Below are positions 34,368-44,861 of a DNA stretch of 64,000 bases, one piece after another. The stretch spans positions 13,511,766 to 13,575,765 of the forward strand of contig NC_132915.1 of the NCBI RefSeq assembly GCF_047675955.1. The letters are read 5' to 3'. Numbering within the stretch: the stretch's first letter is position 1; each line of letters begins with the position of its first letter. Origin of the DNA: Chlorocebus sabaeus (Eukaryota > Chordata > Mammalia > Primates > Cercopithecidae). Both the position numbers and the translations under genes were made by a program. Under the pieces are notes generated by a model that was not told where the DNA came from, ran no database searches, and was given only the letters and a program-made list of their open reading frames with translations.

Positions 34368-35004
34368 CATAAATGTTCTTAATGGCACCTAGAATAATAA
34401 ATCCTTCTCAGAAGGTTTTTTATATGCCCAGATCCATCAGAGAAATCGTGATCTATGATAGTTATAGACTTACAAAATGTATTTCTTAAATAATAAGACT
34501 TGAAAGTCAATACTACTCCTTAATCAATGGGCTGCAGAATGGATGTGGTGTTAGCAGGTATGAAACCAATATTGATCTCCTTGTACATCTCCCTCAGAGC
34601 TCTTGGGTGACCAGGTGCATTGTCAATGAGCAGTAATATTTTGGAAAAAAATCTTTTTTTCTGCTGGGTAAGTCTCAACAGTGATCATAACCCATTTAGT
34701 AAACCAAGCTGTAAACACATGCGCTGTCATCTGGGCTTTGTTATTCCACTTACAGAGCACAGGCAGAGTAGTTAGCATAATTCTGAAGAGCTCTAGGATT
34801 TGGGGAATGGTAAATGAGCTTTCAACTTTAGGTCACCCACTGCGTTATTCCCCAACAAGAGAGTCAGCCTGTCCTTCGAAGCTTCAGAGCCAGGCATTGA
34901 CTTGTTCTCTCAAGCTATCAAAGTCCCAGACAGCATCTTCTTCCAAGATAAGGCTGTTTCGTCTATATTGAAAATCTGTGGTTTAGTGTAAATGGTGAAG
35001 GTGG

Positions 35005-35400
35005 TGATATAGTTTGGATATTTGTCCTGGCCCAAATCTCATGCTGAATTGTAAGCCCCGGTGTTGGAGGTAGGGCCCGGTGGGTGGTGGCTGGGCCATG
35101 GAGTAGAACCCTCTGGGCTTGTTGCCCTCTTCAAGATAGTGAGTTTTCGCAAGATCTGGTTGTTTAAAAGTGTGTGGCACCTCTCTTCGCTCTCTCTTTC
35201 TCCTGCTTTCACCATGTGAAGTGCCTGCTCCCACTTGCCTTCCACCGTAAGTAAACGCTTCCTGAGGCCTCCCCAGAAGCAGATGCCAGCACGATGTCTC
35301 CTGCATAGTCTGAAGAACCAGGATCCAATTAAACCTCTTTTCTTATAAATTACCTAGTCTCATGTATTTTTTCATAGCAATGGAAGAACAGCCTGATACA
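35005..35400 (+). repeat. THE1-type solo LTR inside Tigger1
   Basis: A 396-bp LTR from 'tgatatagtttggatatttg' to 'cagcctgataca', flanked by the perfect 5-base TSD 'ggtgg' (35000-35004 and 35401-35405). It carries the usual 'cctgaggcctccccagaagc' and 'attaaacctcttttcttata'. Confidence 0.96.
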
Positions 35401-35634
35401 GGTGGCTTCATCAGTGATCTTAGCTAGATCTTCTGGGTGACTCACTGCAGCTTCTCCACCAGCACTTCCTGCCTCACCTTGTGCTTTTATGTTACGGAGA
35501 TGGCTTCTTTCCTTATACCTCGAGAACCAGTTACTGCCAGCTTCACACTTTTCTTCTGCAGTTTCTTTGCCTCTCTCAGCCTTCATAGAATTGAAGAGAT
35601 TTAGGGCCTTACTCTAAATTTGGCTTTGGTTTAA

Positions 35635-35762
35635 TACTTATGCCTAGCATTCCATTATTGGAACGCTAGGCATGTGGGAGTTACTTATATGCTACTGCTC
35701 AAGATCATTGCCAAGGTCTGATTGCAAAAATTCAAAAAATTGCAACCTCAGGCATAAATGGG
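35635..35762. mobile_element. MER85-like piggyBac nonautonomous element inside Tigger1
   Basis: A 128-bp insertion is flanked by TTAA at 35631-35634 and 35763-35766, the piggyBac target duplication. Ends are 'tacttatgcct' and, reversed, 'cccatttatgcct'. A hairpin 'tgcctagcattcca' / 'tggaacgctaggca' lies at 35642-35673. This matches the MER85 family, which shares ends with PGBD3. Confidence 0.78.
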
Positions 35763-36529
35763 TTAAGGGAGTGTTGTGACTGGTTTTCTGTTCTATCCAG
35801 ACCACTACAACTTTCTCCCTATCAGCAATAAGGTTCTTTGGCTTTCATATCATTCGTGTGTTTACAGGAGTAGCACTTCTAATTTCCTTCAAGAACTTTT
35901 CCTTTGCATCCTCCATTTGGTTGTTTTGGCCTGTCTCAGTTTTTAACATGCCCTTTTCACTCACTAAGTTTAAGCATTTCTAGCTTTCAATTTAAAGTGA
36001 GAGACATGGGACTCTTCATTTCACTTGAACGCTGAGAGTCCATTGTAGGGTTACTAATGGGTCTACCTTCCATATTTTTGTGTCTCAGGAAATACGGACT
36101 CTGGGGGAGAGAAAGAGAGATGGGGGAACGGGTGGAGGAGCAGTCAAGTACAATAGTACCACCAAAGACGATTGATCATAGATCACCAGAACAGATATAA
36201 CAATAAGAAAAAGCTTGAAATATTGTGACAGTTACAACAATATGACATGGTGGCATGAAATGAACACATGTTGGTGGAAAACGATGCCAACAGACTTGCT
36301 TTAAGCTTAGATGATACAAACCTTCAATGTAGAAATGCAGTATCTGTGAAGCACAATAAAAAGAGGTATGCCTCTCTTTGGGGAGCTTTGTGCTACCCCG
36401 AAACCCTCACCATTCATTGGTCACCTTGCTGAAGCATTTATAATGGTGACTCAAATATTAAAGGGAAAAGGAGGGAGCAATTTAGAAGTGTTTCCTTTAA
36501 GAGGGTAAACACAACTTTAAACAGGTATT

Positions 36530-36976
36530 TTAAAAAATAATTTCAACTTTTATTTTAGATTCAGGAAGTACATGTGCAGGTTTGTCCCATGTGTATTGCA
36601 TAATGCTAAGATTTGGGATATGAATGATCTCATCACCCAGGTAGCGAGCATAACATCTAATATAGGAAGTTTTTCAGCCCTTGTCTCTCTCCCTCCCTTC
36701 CCCTCTCTAGTAGTCTGCAGTATCTATTGTTCCATCTTTATATCCATGAGGATCCAATGCTTAGCTCCCACTTATAAGTGAGAACATGCAGTATTTGGTT
36801 TTCTGTTTGTATGTTAATTCGCTTAGGATAATAGCTTCCAGTTGCATCCACATTGCTACAAAGGACGACTTCATTCTTTTTTATGACTGCATAGTATTCC
36901 ATGGTGTATATGTACCACATTTTCTTTATCCATCCACTGCTGGACCCGTAGGTTGATTCAATGTCTTTGCTATTAA
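36530..36976 (-). mobile_element. Primate L1 3' end, antisense, 5'-truncated
   Basis: Reads 'caacttttattttagattca', 'ggaagtacatgtgcaggttt', 'ttataagtgagaacatgcag' and 'ccatggtgtatatgtaccac' in reverse-L1 order. A possible TSD is 'tttaaaaaa' near 36528 and 36986. Confidence 0.9.
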
Positions 36977-38200
36977 ACAATGTACTTTAAAAAACAGAAC
37001 TAAAGAGTACGGGATAAAAATTACTCATACTGCTCTTTGGGAGAGAAGAGGGCATATAAAGTCCTATAGGTAGTATTTATAAGATTACAAGCCAGGAGAC
37101 TAGGGGGAGCATCAATTTTTTACTCAAATATGGATGCCACTCTCCCTGCTTTCCCAGAAAGGTCTTTTTGTGGCCGTCAGGTGGGATTATGGGTATGGGA
37201 GCATTTCACAGACTCTAGCATCTTGATTAGGAAGGTTTGTTGCTTTTTATTTGGGAAGTGGTCTTTGTTTCTCAGATTGATAGTATCAGGTCAGAAAGTT
37301 CCTTGAGAAAAAAAAAATGAAGCCTCTGTGAATGGTTTCTACATGAATTTTCTTCCTCAAGTTCCTATTACTGTTTTCGTAGCCCTCTCTGGGAACACTG
37401 GTTGTAGACTTCTCAAAAGAAGCAAAAACTTTGTCTTACTCATATATCCCCCAGCCAGAGTCTTGAGTATATCTGGGGGATATATCTATCCCCCAGACTC
37501 TTGGATCAGGCCAGGCACTCATGGCAGGCAGTGGGGAATTAACTTAAGTCTAGCCTCCCAATCCCTACCCTCAGGACTGGGTTATTCCCACAGCTTTTAT
37601 TCTCAAAGGCTTTTGACTTCTAGGACTTAAAGAGAAGGGAAAGGAGATCCAAGCAAAAATGTCTGTGCTTTAGGCAGATGTCTACTTGGAGTACAGAACT
37701 TTGAGCCCTCACCTCTGGACTTGCTTGCAAAGATGAAGCAGAGGCAACAGGAGCAAGAACAATGTCCTGTGAGCCACAGGGAATTCGCATGTTTCCATAA
37801 GGAAATACAGCTCGCTATGTCCATCCCATTTGCAAAATCCATTTAATTAACCTTCTTAAGATGAGTGTAAGCCGGAAAAAATCGACATAAAAAGACAAGA
37901 TGTTGATAAAGATCAACAGCTTCTGAAAGCAAGGGTTAATGTACTCAAGCATTGGATCTATTAAATGTTGAAATCAAAGACTTTTCAGAGGCTCTGCCAT
38001 CTTGAAATTATAATAGGATTAAATGAGAAAACATGATTTGATACAAAACTTCTCTCCATACATACAGCTGTTTAGGAACACGTTATACAGGAAAATGAAG
38101 CAAAGTTTTATTGCCCAAAGTCACATACTGCCCTTAAGTAGGGTTCCCTTGGGCTGCAATAGTATGACTTTAATAGGACTAGATATGGTGAGTAGTACTG
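36977..38200. other. Unassigned low-copy sequence with a perfect 13-bp hairpin
   Basis: No repeat or exon is recognised. At 37442-37485 'atatatcccccag' and its exact complement 'ctgggggatatat' flank an 18-base loop. A further direct copy of 'atcccccag' follows at about 37488. Confidence 0.4.
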
Positions 38201-38204
38201 AGAA

Positions 38205-38408
38205 CGCACTGCACTGCCCAACAGAGTGGCTAATAGTCACGTGTGGCTCTTTAATTTTTTAATTAGTTTAAGCTATATTTAAAATTCAGTTCCTCAATTG
38301 CATTAGCCACACGCCGAATGATCAATATCCGGGTGTGGCTACTGGCTGCCTTATACCACAAAGAGAAAACATTTCCATCACCATGGGAAGTCCTATCCAG
38401 CAGCACTG
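38205..38408 (-). mobile_element. hAT-Charlie nonautonomous element, MER3-like
   Basis: Ends 'gcactgcccaacagagtggc' and 'aagtcctatccagcagcact' frame an interior with 'atagtcacgtgtggct' and 'aaacatttccatcaccatgg'. It is the same family as the fragment at 2237. Confidence 0.65.
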
Positions 38409-38689
38409 ACCTATAGCAAACACGAAATGACAACTTTCTTTCTACATCAAGGAGAAAGTGCTTAGTAGTTAGTATTCAGAGCTTAGAGAAAAGCTCACTA
38501 GACATCAAACAGATTTAGAGACAACACTGAATAAATTAAAGTGATGAAGATTAGATTTACCCTAAAATACACAGACGTTTTTAAGTGGGTTACACTTACA
38601 AGTAACTGATAAGCTTTTAAAAATAGCTAACATAAAAATAATTTTCTTAAAGGATGTTTAAAAATAGTTCACCCTTAAAGTTGGCTTCC

Positions 38690-38985
38690 TCTAGTTTTTC
38701 TTGGTCAACACCTTACCATTTGCAAAGTGTTTTACAATTTCATGTGCAGGCTCTTGGTCCTCAGGGTCACTGCATGTGGTTGTTCAGGTTGTATACCCAG
38801 CAACTCTGGGGACATCATCCGCATAGGCTGCCACATGAACTCTGGAAGACTGCAGTGTCCAAGCTGCACAGAATCATACAGCAGCTCTGGGCTCCCTCAC
38901 AGCAATTCTAATTTACAACATCGCTCCATATCACACAATCAGCAATTAGTAAGATGAGGATTTGGAACTCAAATTTTTCTAAATC
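38690..38985 (+). repeat. MIR-like SINE, interrupted
   Basis: A MIR-like start ('catttgcaaagtgttttaca') and end ('agtaagatgaggatttggaa') flank about 160 bases of unknown origin (38755-38915). The assignment is tentative. Confidence 0.4.
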
Positions 38986-39170
38986 CAAAAATTCCTTTTG
39001 ACCACAGCATCCTAGCTACTGAATAGGTAATCAAATGAGAATTAACACCAAAAAAAAGTGTGCTTTTGTTTCCATAGCGTCAAGCTTCACCAGGAACCCA
39101 GTTGCTTTGCTGGAATTGAAGATGTGAGATGCTGATAACATTGGAGAGCTTCTTTTCAAAGACACACTTT

Positions 39171-39457
39171 TTTTTTTTTTTTGAGATGGAGTCTCACTTT
39201 GTCGTCCAGGCTGGAGTGCAGTGGCTCGATCTCACTGCAACCTCTGCCTCCTGAGTTCAAGCAATTCTCCTGCATCAACCTCCAGAGTAGCTGGGATTAC
39301 AGGTACCCACCACCACACCCGGTTAATTTTTGTATTTTCAGTAAAGACGGGGGTTCAACTTGTTGGTCAGGCGGGTCTTGAACTCCTGACCTCGTGATCT
39401 GCCCACCTCGGCCTCTCAAAGTGCTGGAAATACAGGTGTGAGCCACCACATCTGGCC
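39171..39457 (-). mobile_element. Alu, antisense, sharing a target site with an adjacent L1
   Basis: A T-run, then 'gagatggagtctcactttgt', ending 'gccaccacatctggcc'. It is flanked by 'aaagacacacttt' at 39158-39170 and 39458-39470. A third copy of the target follows the next element. Confidence 0.95.
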
Positions 39458-39470
39458 AAAGACACACTTT

Positions 39471-39919
39471 TTTTTTTTTTCATTTTTTTTATTATACTTT
39501 AAGTTCTAGGGTGCATGTGCATAGTGTGCAGGTTTGTTACATAGGTATACACGTGCCATGTTGGTGTGCTGCACCCATCAACTCATCATTTACATTAGGT
39601 ATTTCTCCCAACACTATCCCTCCCCCAGCCCTCGACTCCCCAACAGGCACTGGTGTGTGATGTTCCCCACCTTGTGTCTATGTGTTCTCATTGTTCAACT
39701 CCCACTTATGAGTGAGAACATGCGGTGTTTCGTTTTCTTGTGATAGTTTGCTGAAAATGATGGTTTCCAGCTTCATCTATGTCCCTGCAAAGGCTGTGAA
39801 CTCATCCTTTTTTATGGCTGCATAGTATTCCATGATGTATATGTGCCACATTTTCTTAATCCAATCTATTATTGATGGACATTTGGGTTGATTCCAAGTC
39901 TTTGCTGTTGTGAATAGTG
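39471..39919 (-). mobile_element. L1PA-type 3' end, antisense, sharing the same target site
   Basis: Starts with the reversed tail and 'attatactttaagttctagg', then 'acatgcggtgtttcgttttc' to 'ctttgctgttgtgaatagtg'. The right flank 'caaagacacacattttaaag' repeats the target. The copy is 5'-truncated and non-coding. Confidence 0.95.
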
Positions 39920-40064
39920 CAAAGACACACATTTTAAAGGGATAGAAAGTAATTGTCATTTGAACATTTTCTTTCCACCTAAATGTTGAGGGTGGGGAAC
40001 AATGTAAATCTGCCCTTGTCCTGGGTATCCAAGAAGAGATAATGCTCAGATGAAAATGTTTCCA

Positions 40065-40359
40065 AGCCGGGTCTGGTGGCTCACGCCTGTAATCCCAGCA
40101 CTTTGCAAGGCCAAGGCAGGCGGATTGCCTGAGCTCAGGAGTTTAAGACCAGTCTGGGCAACATGATGAAACCCTGTATCTACTAAAATACAAAAAAATT
40201 AGCCAGGCATGGTGGCAGGCGCCTGTAATACAGCTACTAGGGAGGCTGAAGCAGGAGAATCGCTAGAACCAGGGAGGCGCAGGTTGCAGTGAGCTGAGAT
40301 CGTGTCACTGCACTCCCGCCTGGGCAACAGAGCGAGATTCTCTCCAAAAAATTAAAAAA
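40065..40359 (+). mobile_element. Alu (AluS-type), sense
   Basis: From 'agccgggtctggtggctcac' to an A-rich tail. TSD 'gaaaatgtttcca' is perfect at 40052-40064 and 40360-40372. Confidence 0.96.
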
Positions 40360-40372
40360 GAAAATGTTTCCA

Positions 40373-40971
40373 GCCTTTTGTACATGCACATTGATATGTG
40401 TTTAGAAAACAACACTGCAAACAATCCTATAAATAATAGAGTAGTACAGGGCCTGTCTCCCAAAGAACTCAGGAAACGTGGAAGGCATTATCTCATTAAG
40501 GCTGACAGCTGCCTCACTGGTGCCAGGGAGTAGTAACCTCAATTGAACTTGTACATGCTTTAGCTACCAGAGGGAGGGAACGAATCTTAATTACCCAAGG
40601 AGGCTGGTCAGCTCTGTGGCTGAAATAGGACACTGGAAGTTGAGGCTGCAAAGCTCTTGTAAACAGGCCTCCTCCCAGCCCTCAGGGCACAAGATCAGCT
40701 ATGAGGGGGCAAAACCCATTTCTTGGAAGTCCAACCAGGAGCACTCAGACTGGCCAGAAACCACTGGGGTGGCATCTTTAGGTCTGGGAGGGCCAACCAG
40801 GAAAGGAAGGGGGAGCAGGTAGTGACACACGCAGCAGGGGAAGGACAGCGCCAGCAACTGACAGTGCCTGCCGCCACAGACCCCTCCTCTGGCTCCAGAG
40901 TGTTCCAGTCTCATGTTCGCCGCTCTCTTGTGATCCGAATCACCAGCCTTGAAATGCCACAGGGCAGCTCT
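40373..40971. other. Unassigned, moderately GC-rich low-copy sequence
   Basis: No repeat family is recognised. Open frames at 40616-40914 lie on both strands and show no domain. No promoter or splice evidence is strong. Confidence 0.35.
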
Positions 40972-41031
40972 CTCTCACACATACACACACACACGCACAC
41001 ACACACATGCACAAACACACACACATGCGCG

Positions 41032-41066
<35 letters not shown>
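40972..41066. repeat. (CA)n microsatellite with GCGC interruption
   Basis: About 95 bases of CA repeats interrupted by 'tgcgcgcacgca' near 41028-41039. Alternating purine-pyrimidine sequence could adopt Z-DNA. Confidence 0.95.
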
Positions 41067-41068
<2 letters not shown>

Positions 41069-41522
41069 GCTGTAGGGCTCTATCCCTCACCCAGTCTGCT
41101 GATGACTACACCAGACGCTCCCAGTGCCCTGTTCCTATCCCATCACCTGTACCACTGCTGGGCACACAGCACCTTCCAAAACCAGCACCTGCATTCATTT
41201 GCCTCAGCGCTTTCACTGGCTCTTGGAACCAGCTTGGACGCCTAATAATAGGCCGGTAGTGCCATGGAATTAACACCCTGGGAGCAGCCCTTGTCCAATT
41301 ATAAACACCCCAGCTCTCTTGGCACACGGTGTTTCCCCACTGGCTTCAGCTTCGGCTGCCCACACAGGTGACTTGCTTGAAAACACACCATTTACCAGCT
41401 GCTTTCCCCGACCAGTATCACTTCTCCACTCCCCTACGTATATTTCCTTCAGTAGCTTATTTCAGGATCTGCTTCTAGGGGACACAAATTCAGAAGACAA
41501 TCCAGCAAAAAAATCCTCAGAG
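41067..41522. other. Unassigned low-copy sequence
   Basis: No family or exon is recognised. Confidence 0.35.
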
Positions 41523-42060
41523 CCACAGATGTCCTTTCTGTCTCTGCTCTGCTCTCCTTCTCTTTCACCCCTACACCGGGCGGGCAGACTTCTCTTTTGT
41601 AGATCCTGTGGACGGCTTATAGTTGGCTACTATGCACTGGTATTGCCATTGGGATGTTTTTTGTTGGCATCTGCTCTGATTGGTCAGTGCCTGCCTTAAA
41701 TATTTTGATGATCACCCCTGACCCTATGTCACATCCCTCATCTACCATCAAGTCACCAGGATTGTGGCTGTGCTGTCACAGGTGGAAGGAGTGTCTTCTC
41801 TACACTCAGGAAAACCCTCTGAGCTGGGTGCCCCACTCTCAGTTCTTGATGTATTAAAGCTGGGACATAAAAGTTAAAGATGCCATCCAGCTGGGACTAG
41901 GAATGGGTTAGGGGCAGGGTTTATTACATAGCACCAAGACTGTGAGAGGTAATGCAAGAGAAGAAGGGCTACAGAGTTGTCAGGAGATGCAACATATGTA
42001 CTAACACTTAGCAGAACATGGACTGACCTTGTAAGTCATGGATCTATTCAACAGAACATC
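41523..42060 (-). repeat. Copy A of an inverted, permuted duplication
   Basis: Bases 41581-41873 match the reverse complement of 43264-43550 at roughly 85 percent by eye. Bases 41874-42058 match the reverse complement of 43736-43920. In this copy the two blocks abut; in copy B they are in the opposite order and separated. The junction at 41872-41874 lies between two 'agctgggac' words. I recognise no named family. Confidence 0.88.
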
Positions 42061-42394
42061 CAGTCTCCCACCAAGCAGTAAGAGTTGGGGTAGGATCGGG
42101 ATCCAGGTGACCTCTTGTGCTGACCCTTGCGTGATCTATACTATGTATAGCGTGAACACTCTGCAGGCTACCTCAGTGTCAAGTTCACTGTGAAAGGCAG
42201 CCTAAGATGCAGGAAGAATCTCTGACCCGCTGCCAAGTAGACCTTAGGCAAGCCTCTTAATCACACCCTAGTTCCGTATCTCTCAAATGGAAAGACATCA
42301 AATGTTACCTCCTCTGTGAAGCCTTCCTTGATGGGGACAATAGAGAGAATCAGACCGAAGGTGCTATGCTCTGATTGGTCACCCTAAACCTGGC
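42061..42394. other. Low-copy sequence with a short L2-like piece
   Basis: Bases 42295-42345 ('atgttacctcctctgtgaag', 'ccttccttgatgg') resemble L2. The rest is unassigned. Confidence 0.4.
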
Positions 42395-42575
42395 CCCACT
42401 GTGGCTGGCTGGGCAACCCTGGACAGTTACTTCACCCCTCTGTGCCTGGAGCTCCTCTTCTGAATAATGGCGGAAGTAATGGTACCTAGGTCACAGAATT
42501 ACTGGAGAGAAGTAAATTAAGTCACTGAGCTCACGCCTCGCAGAGAAGCTCGGTATGTTATTAGCTAATATTGCT
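42395..42575 (+). repeat. MIR SINE
   Basis: Reads 'gtggctggctgggcaaccct', 'cagttacttcacccctctgt', 'gagaagtaaattaagtcact' and 'atgttattagctaatatt', in MIR order. Confidence 0.75.
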
Positions 42576-42658
42576 TCTGTTGTGATTGTTAACCTCTAAG
42601 TTTCCACAGCATTTGGGACACACCGCCACTCTAGCACTAAAGAACTGGTGGTGTTGTA

Positions 42659-42937
42659 GTCCCAGCACTTTGGGAGGCTGAGGAAGGCGAATTATCTGAG
42701 GTCAGGAGTTCGAGAACAGTCTGGAAAACATGGTGATACCTTGTCTCTACTAAAAGTACAAAAATTAGCCGGGCATGGTGGTGTACACCTGTAATCCCAG
42801 CTACTCAGAAGATTGAGGCAGGAGAATTGCTTGAGCCTAGGAGGCGGAGGTTGCAGTGAGCCAAGATCGTGCCACTGCACTCCAACCTGGCCAACAGAGC
42901 AAGACTCTTTCTCAATAAATACATAAATAAATAAATG
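42659..42937 (+). mobile_element. Alu, 5'-truncated, sense
   Basis: Starts within the left arm at 'gtcccagcactttgggagg' and ends in an (AAAT)n tail. A TSD like 'aaagaactggtg..ttgta' lies at about 42639-42657 and 42938-42953. Confidence 0.93.
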
Positions 42938-43263
42938 AAAGAACTGGTGTTGTACTCCATCCTCTCCTTTGGGTGGATACGAGTGTCATTCATTTTTGGA
43001 TCCCCAGTGTCTGACCCAATGCTTAACTCAACTCAGTACAATGTAATGGGATAATGTTTTGAAAAGTATCAAGGTATTTTTCTCTTTTGCTTTTCTGAAT
43101 AAGTGTCCATTTGCCCATGGGAAAATTAGGATTTGTTACAGAGGTAAAGTACAGAGTCATATGCAGCTTCTAGCAGGCAAATCAGGATTTGGCAGCAAGA
43201 TAATAGCTGTACAAGTCAGGCTACCTCCTCCAGAGAGGATTTTCCAGAGAGGACACAAAAATT

Positions 43264-43920
43264 CTTTTATGTCCCAGCTTTAATACATCAAGAACCGAGC
43301 CTGGGGCACCCAGCTCAGAGGGTTTTCCTAGGTGTGCAGAAGACACTCATTCCAGCACAGCCACAATCCTGGTGGCTTAATGGTAGAAGAGGGATGTGAC
43401 ATAGGGTCAGAGGTGATCATCAAAATATTTAATACAGGCACTGACCAATCAGAACAGATGTCGGCCAGAAACATCCCAATGGCAATACCGGCAATACAAA
43501 ATACAAGTTATAAGCCATCTACAGGGGCTACAAAAGAGAAGACTGCCTCTTACCCAGGGATGAGAGGGAAGGAGATCAGAGACAGGCAGACACATCAAGC
43601 AGTCAGACATGTTCTCCTGATTTTCAGGAGAGAGGTTAAGTCTTTGGCAACAAGTGAGGGAGAGTGTCTCTCGAGCCAGAGTTTGGCCACACCAAGTCGG
43701 TGGTACCTTACGGCCAGGTAGAGGAAGATCAAAGTGCTCTGGTGAATAGATCTATGACCTCCAAGGCCATGTCCATGTTCTTCTAAGGTTTATTACATAT
43801 GTAGCATCTTCTGACAACTCAGCAGCCTTTTTTCTCAGGCATTACCTCATAATCTAGGTGCTATGTAATAAACCCTTCTCCTATCCCACTCCTAGTCCCA
43901 GCTAAGTGGCATCTTTAACT
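43264..43920 (+). repeat. Copy B of the inverted, permuted duplication
   Basis: A 657-bp unit with homology to copy A at its two ends. Bases 43264-43550 pair with 41581-41873 reversed, and 43736-43920 pair with 41874-42058 reversed. The middle, about 43610-43735, has no clear partner. It contains AATAAA-like text near 43867. No TSD is seen. Frames here, up to 129 codons, are not conserved in copy A. Confidence 0.88.
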
Positions 43921-43959
43921 GCAGCCAGCTATCAGAGCAAACCTATAAAAGTATGCCAG

Positions 43960-44859
43960 GTAATATCCAGAATCTACAAAGAACTTAAACAAATGTACAA
44001 GGAAAAAAAAAAAAACCATCAAAAAGTAGGAGAAGGATATAAACAGACACTTCTCAAAAGAAGACATTTATGTGGCCAACAAACATATGGAAAAAAGCTC
44101 ATCATCACTGGTCATTAGAGAAATTCAAATCAAAACCACGATGAAATACTATCTCATGCCAGTTAGAATGGCAATCATTAAAAAGTCAGGAAACAACAGA
44201 TGTTGTAGAGGATGTGAAGAAATAGGAATGCTTTTACACTGTTGGTGGGAGTGTAAATTAGTTCAACCATTGTGGAAGACAGTGTGGCGATTCCTCAAGG
44301 ATCTAGAACCAGAAATACTATTTGACCCAGCAATCCCATTACTGGGTATATACCCAAAGAATTTAAATCATTCTACTATAAAGGCACATGCACACGTATG
44401 TTTATTGCAGCACTGTTCACAATAGCAAAGACTTGGAACCAACCCAAATGCCCATAGTGATAGACTGGATAAATAAAATGTGGCACACATATACCATGGA
44501 ATACTATGCAGCACTAACAAAGGATAAGTTCATGTCTTTTGCAGGGACATGTATGAAGCTGGAAACTATTCTCAGCAAACTAACACAAGAACAGAAAACC
44601 AAACACCGCATGTTCTCACTCATAAGTGGGAGCTGAACAATGAGAACACATGGACACAGGGAAGGGAACATCACACACTGGGGCCTGTCATGGGGTGAGG
44701 GGCTAGGGGAGGAATAGGATTAGGAGAAATACCTAATGTAGATGACAGGCTGATGGGTGCAGCAAACCACCATGACATGTGTATACCTATGTAACAAACC
44801 TGCCCGTTCTGCACATGTATCCAGAACTTAAAGTATAATTTAAAAAAAAAAAAAAAAAA
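43960..44859 (+). mobile_element. L1PA-type element, 5'-truncated, sense
   Basis: Carries the end of ORF2, the L1PA 3' untranslated region ('tggggcctgtcatggggtga', 'aatgtagatgacaggctgat') and an A18 tail. TSD is approximately 'agtatgccag' (43950) and 'ggtgtgccag' (44860). Confidence 0.96.
43964..44560 (+). pseudogene. L1 ORF2p C-terminal relic
   Basis: Frame pieces at 43906-44118 and 44072-44425 encode the C-terminal part of L1 ORF2p, after the reverse transcriptase. The cysteine-rich HCWWECKLVQPLWKTVW region is visible at residues about 55-71 of the second piece. A frameshift separates the pieces, and endonuclease and reverse transcriptase domains are missing. Confidence 0.88.
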
Positions 44860-44861
44860 AG

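Larger units (their letters stand above)
33430..36043 (-). pseudogene. Tigger1 transposase relic
   Basis: Pogo-family transposases have an N-terminal CENP-B-like DNA-binding domain and a DDE/DDD catalytic domain. Here the frame would start near 36043 on the minus strand and end near 33430. Three insertions and several frameshifts break it. The longest readable piece is 33756-34028 (90 codons, containing LMDDFEGFKT and VARELELEVETEDV), part of the C-terminal tail. Domesticated relatives (CENPB, JRK, TIGD genes) exist in humans, but this copy is dead. Confidence 0.85.
32847..36373 (-). mobile_element. Tigger1 (pogo-type DNA transposon), near full length, four nested insertions
   Basis: One terminus starts 'caggcaaacttcag' after a TA at 32845; the other ends 'aagaggtatgcct' at about 36373. 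Interior words match Tigger1 in order. After removing the LTR, Alu, THE1 and MER85 insertions about 2.3 kb remain, close to the usual 2.4 kb. The transposase strand is minus. It is an inactive fossil. Confidence 0.92.

Noticed and set aside
43332..43721. Frame of 129 codons in copy B of the permuted duplication
   Set aside because: The homologous part of copy A does not keep the frame, with a 7-8-base indel among the differences, so selection on a protein is unlikely.
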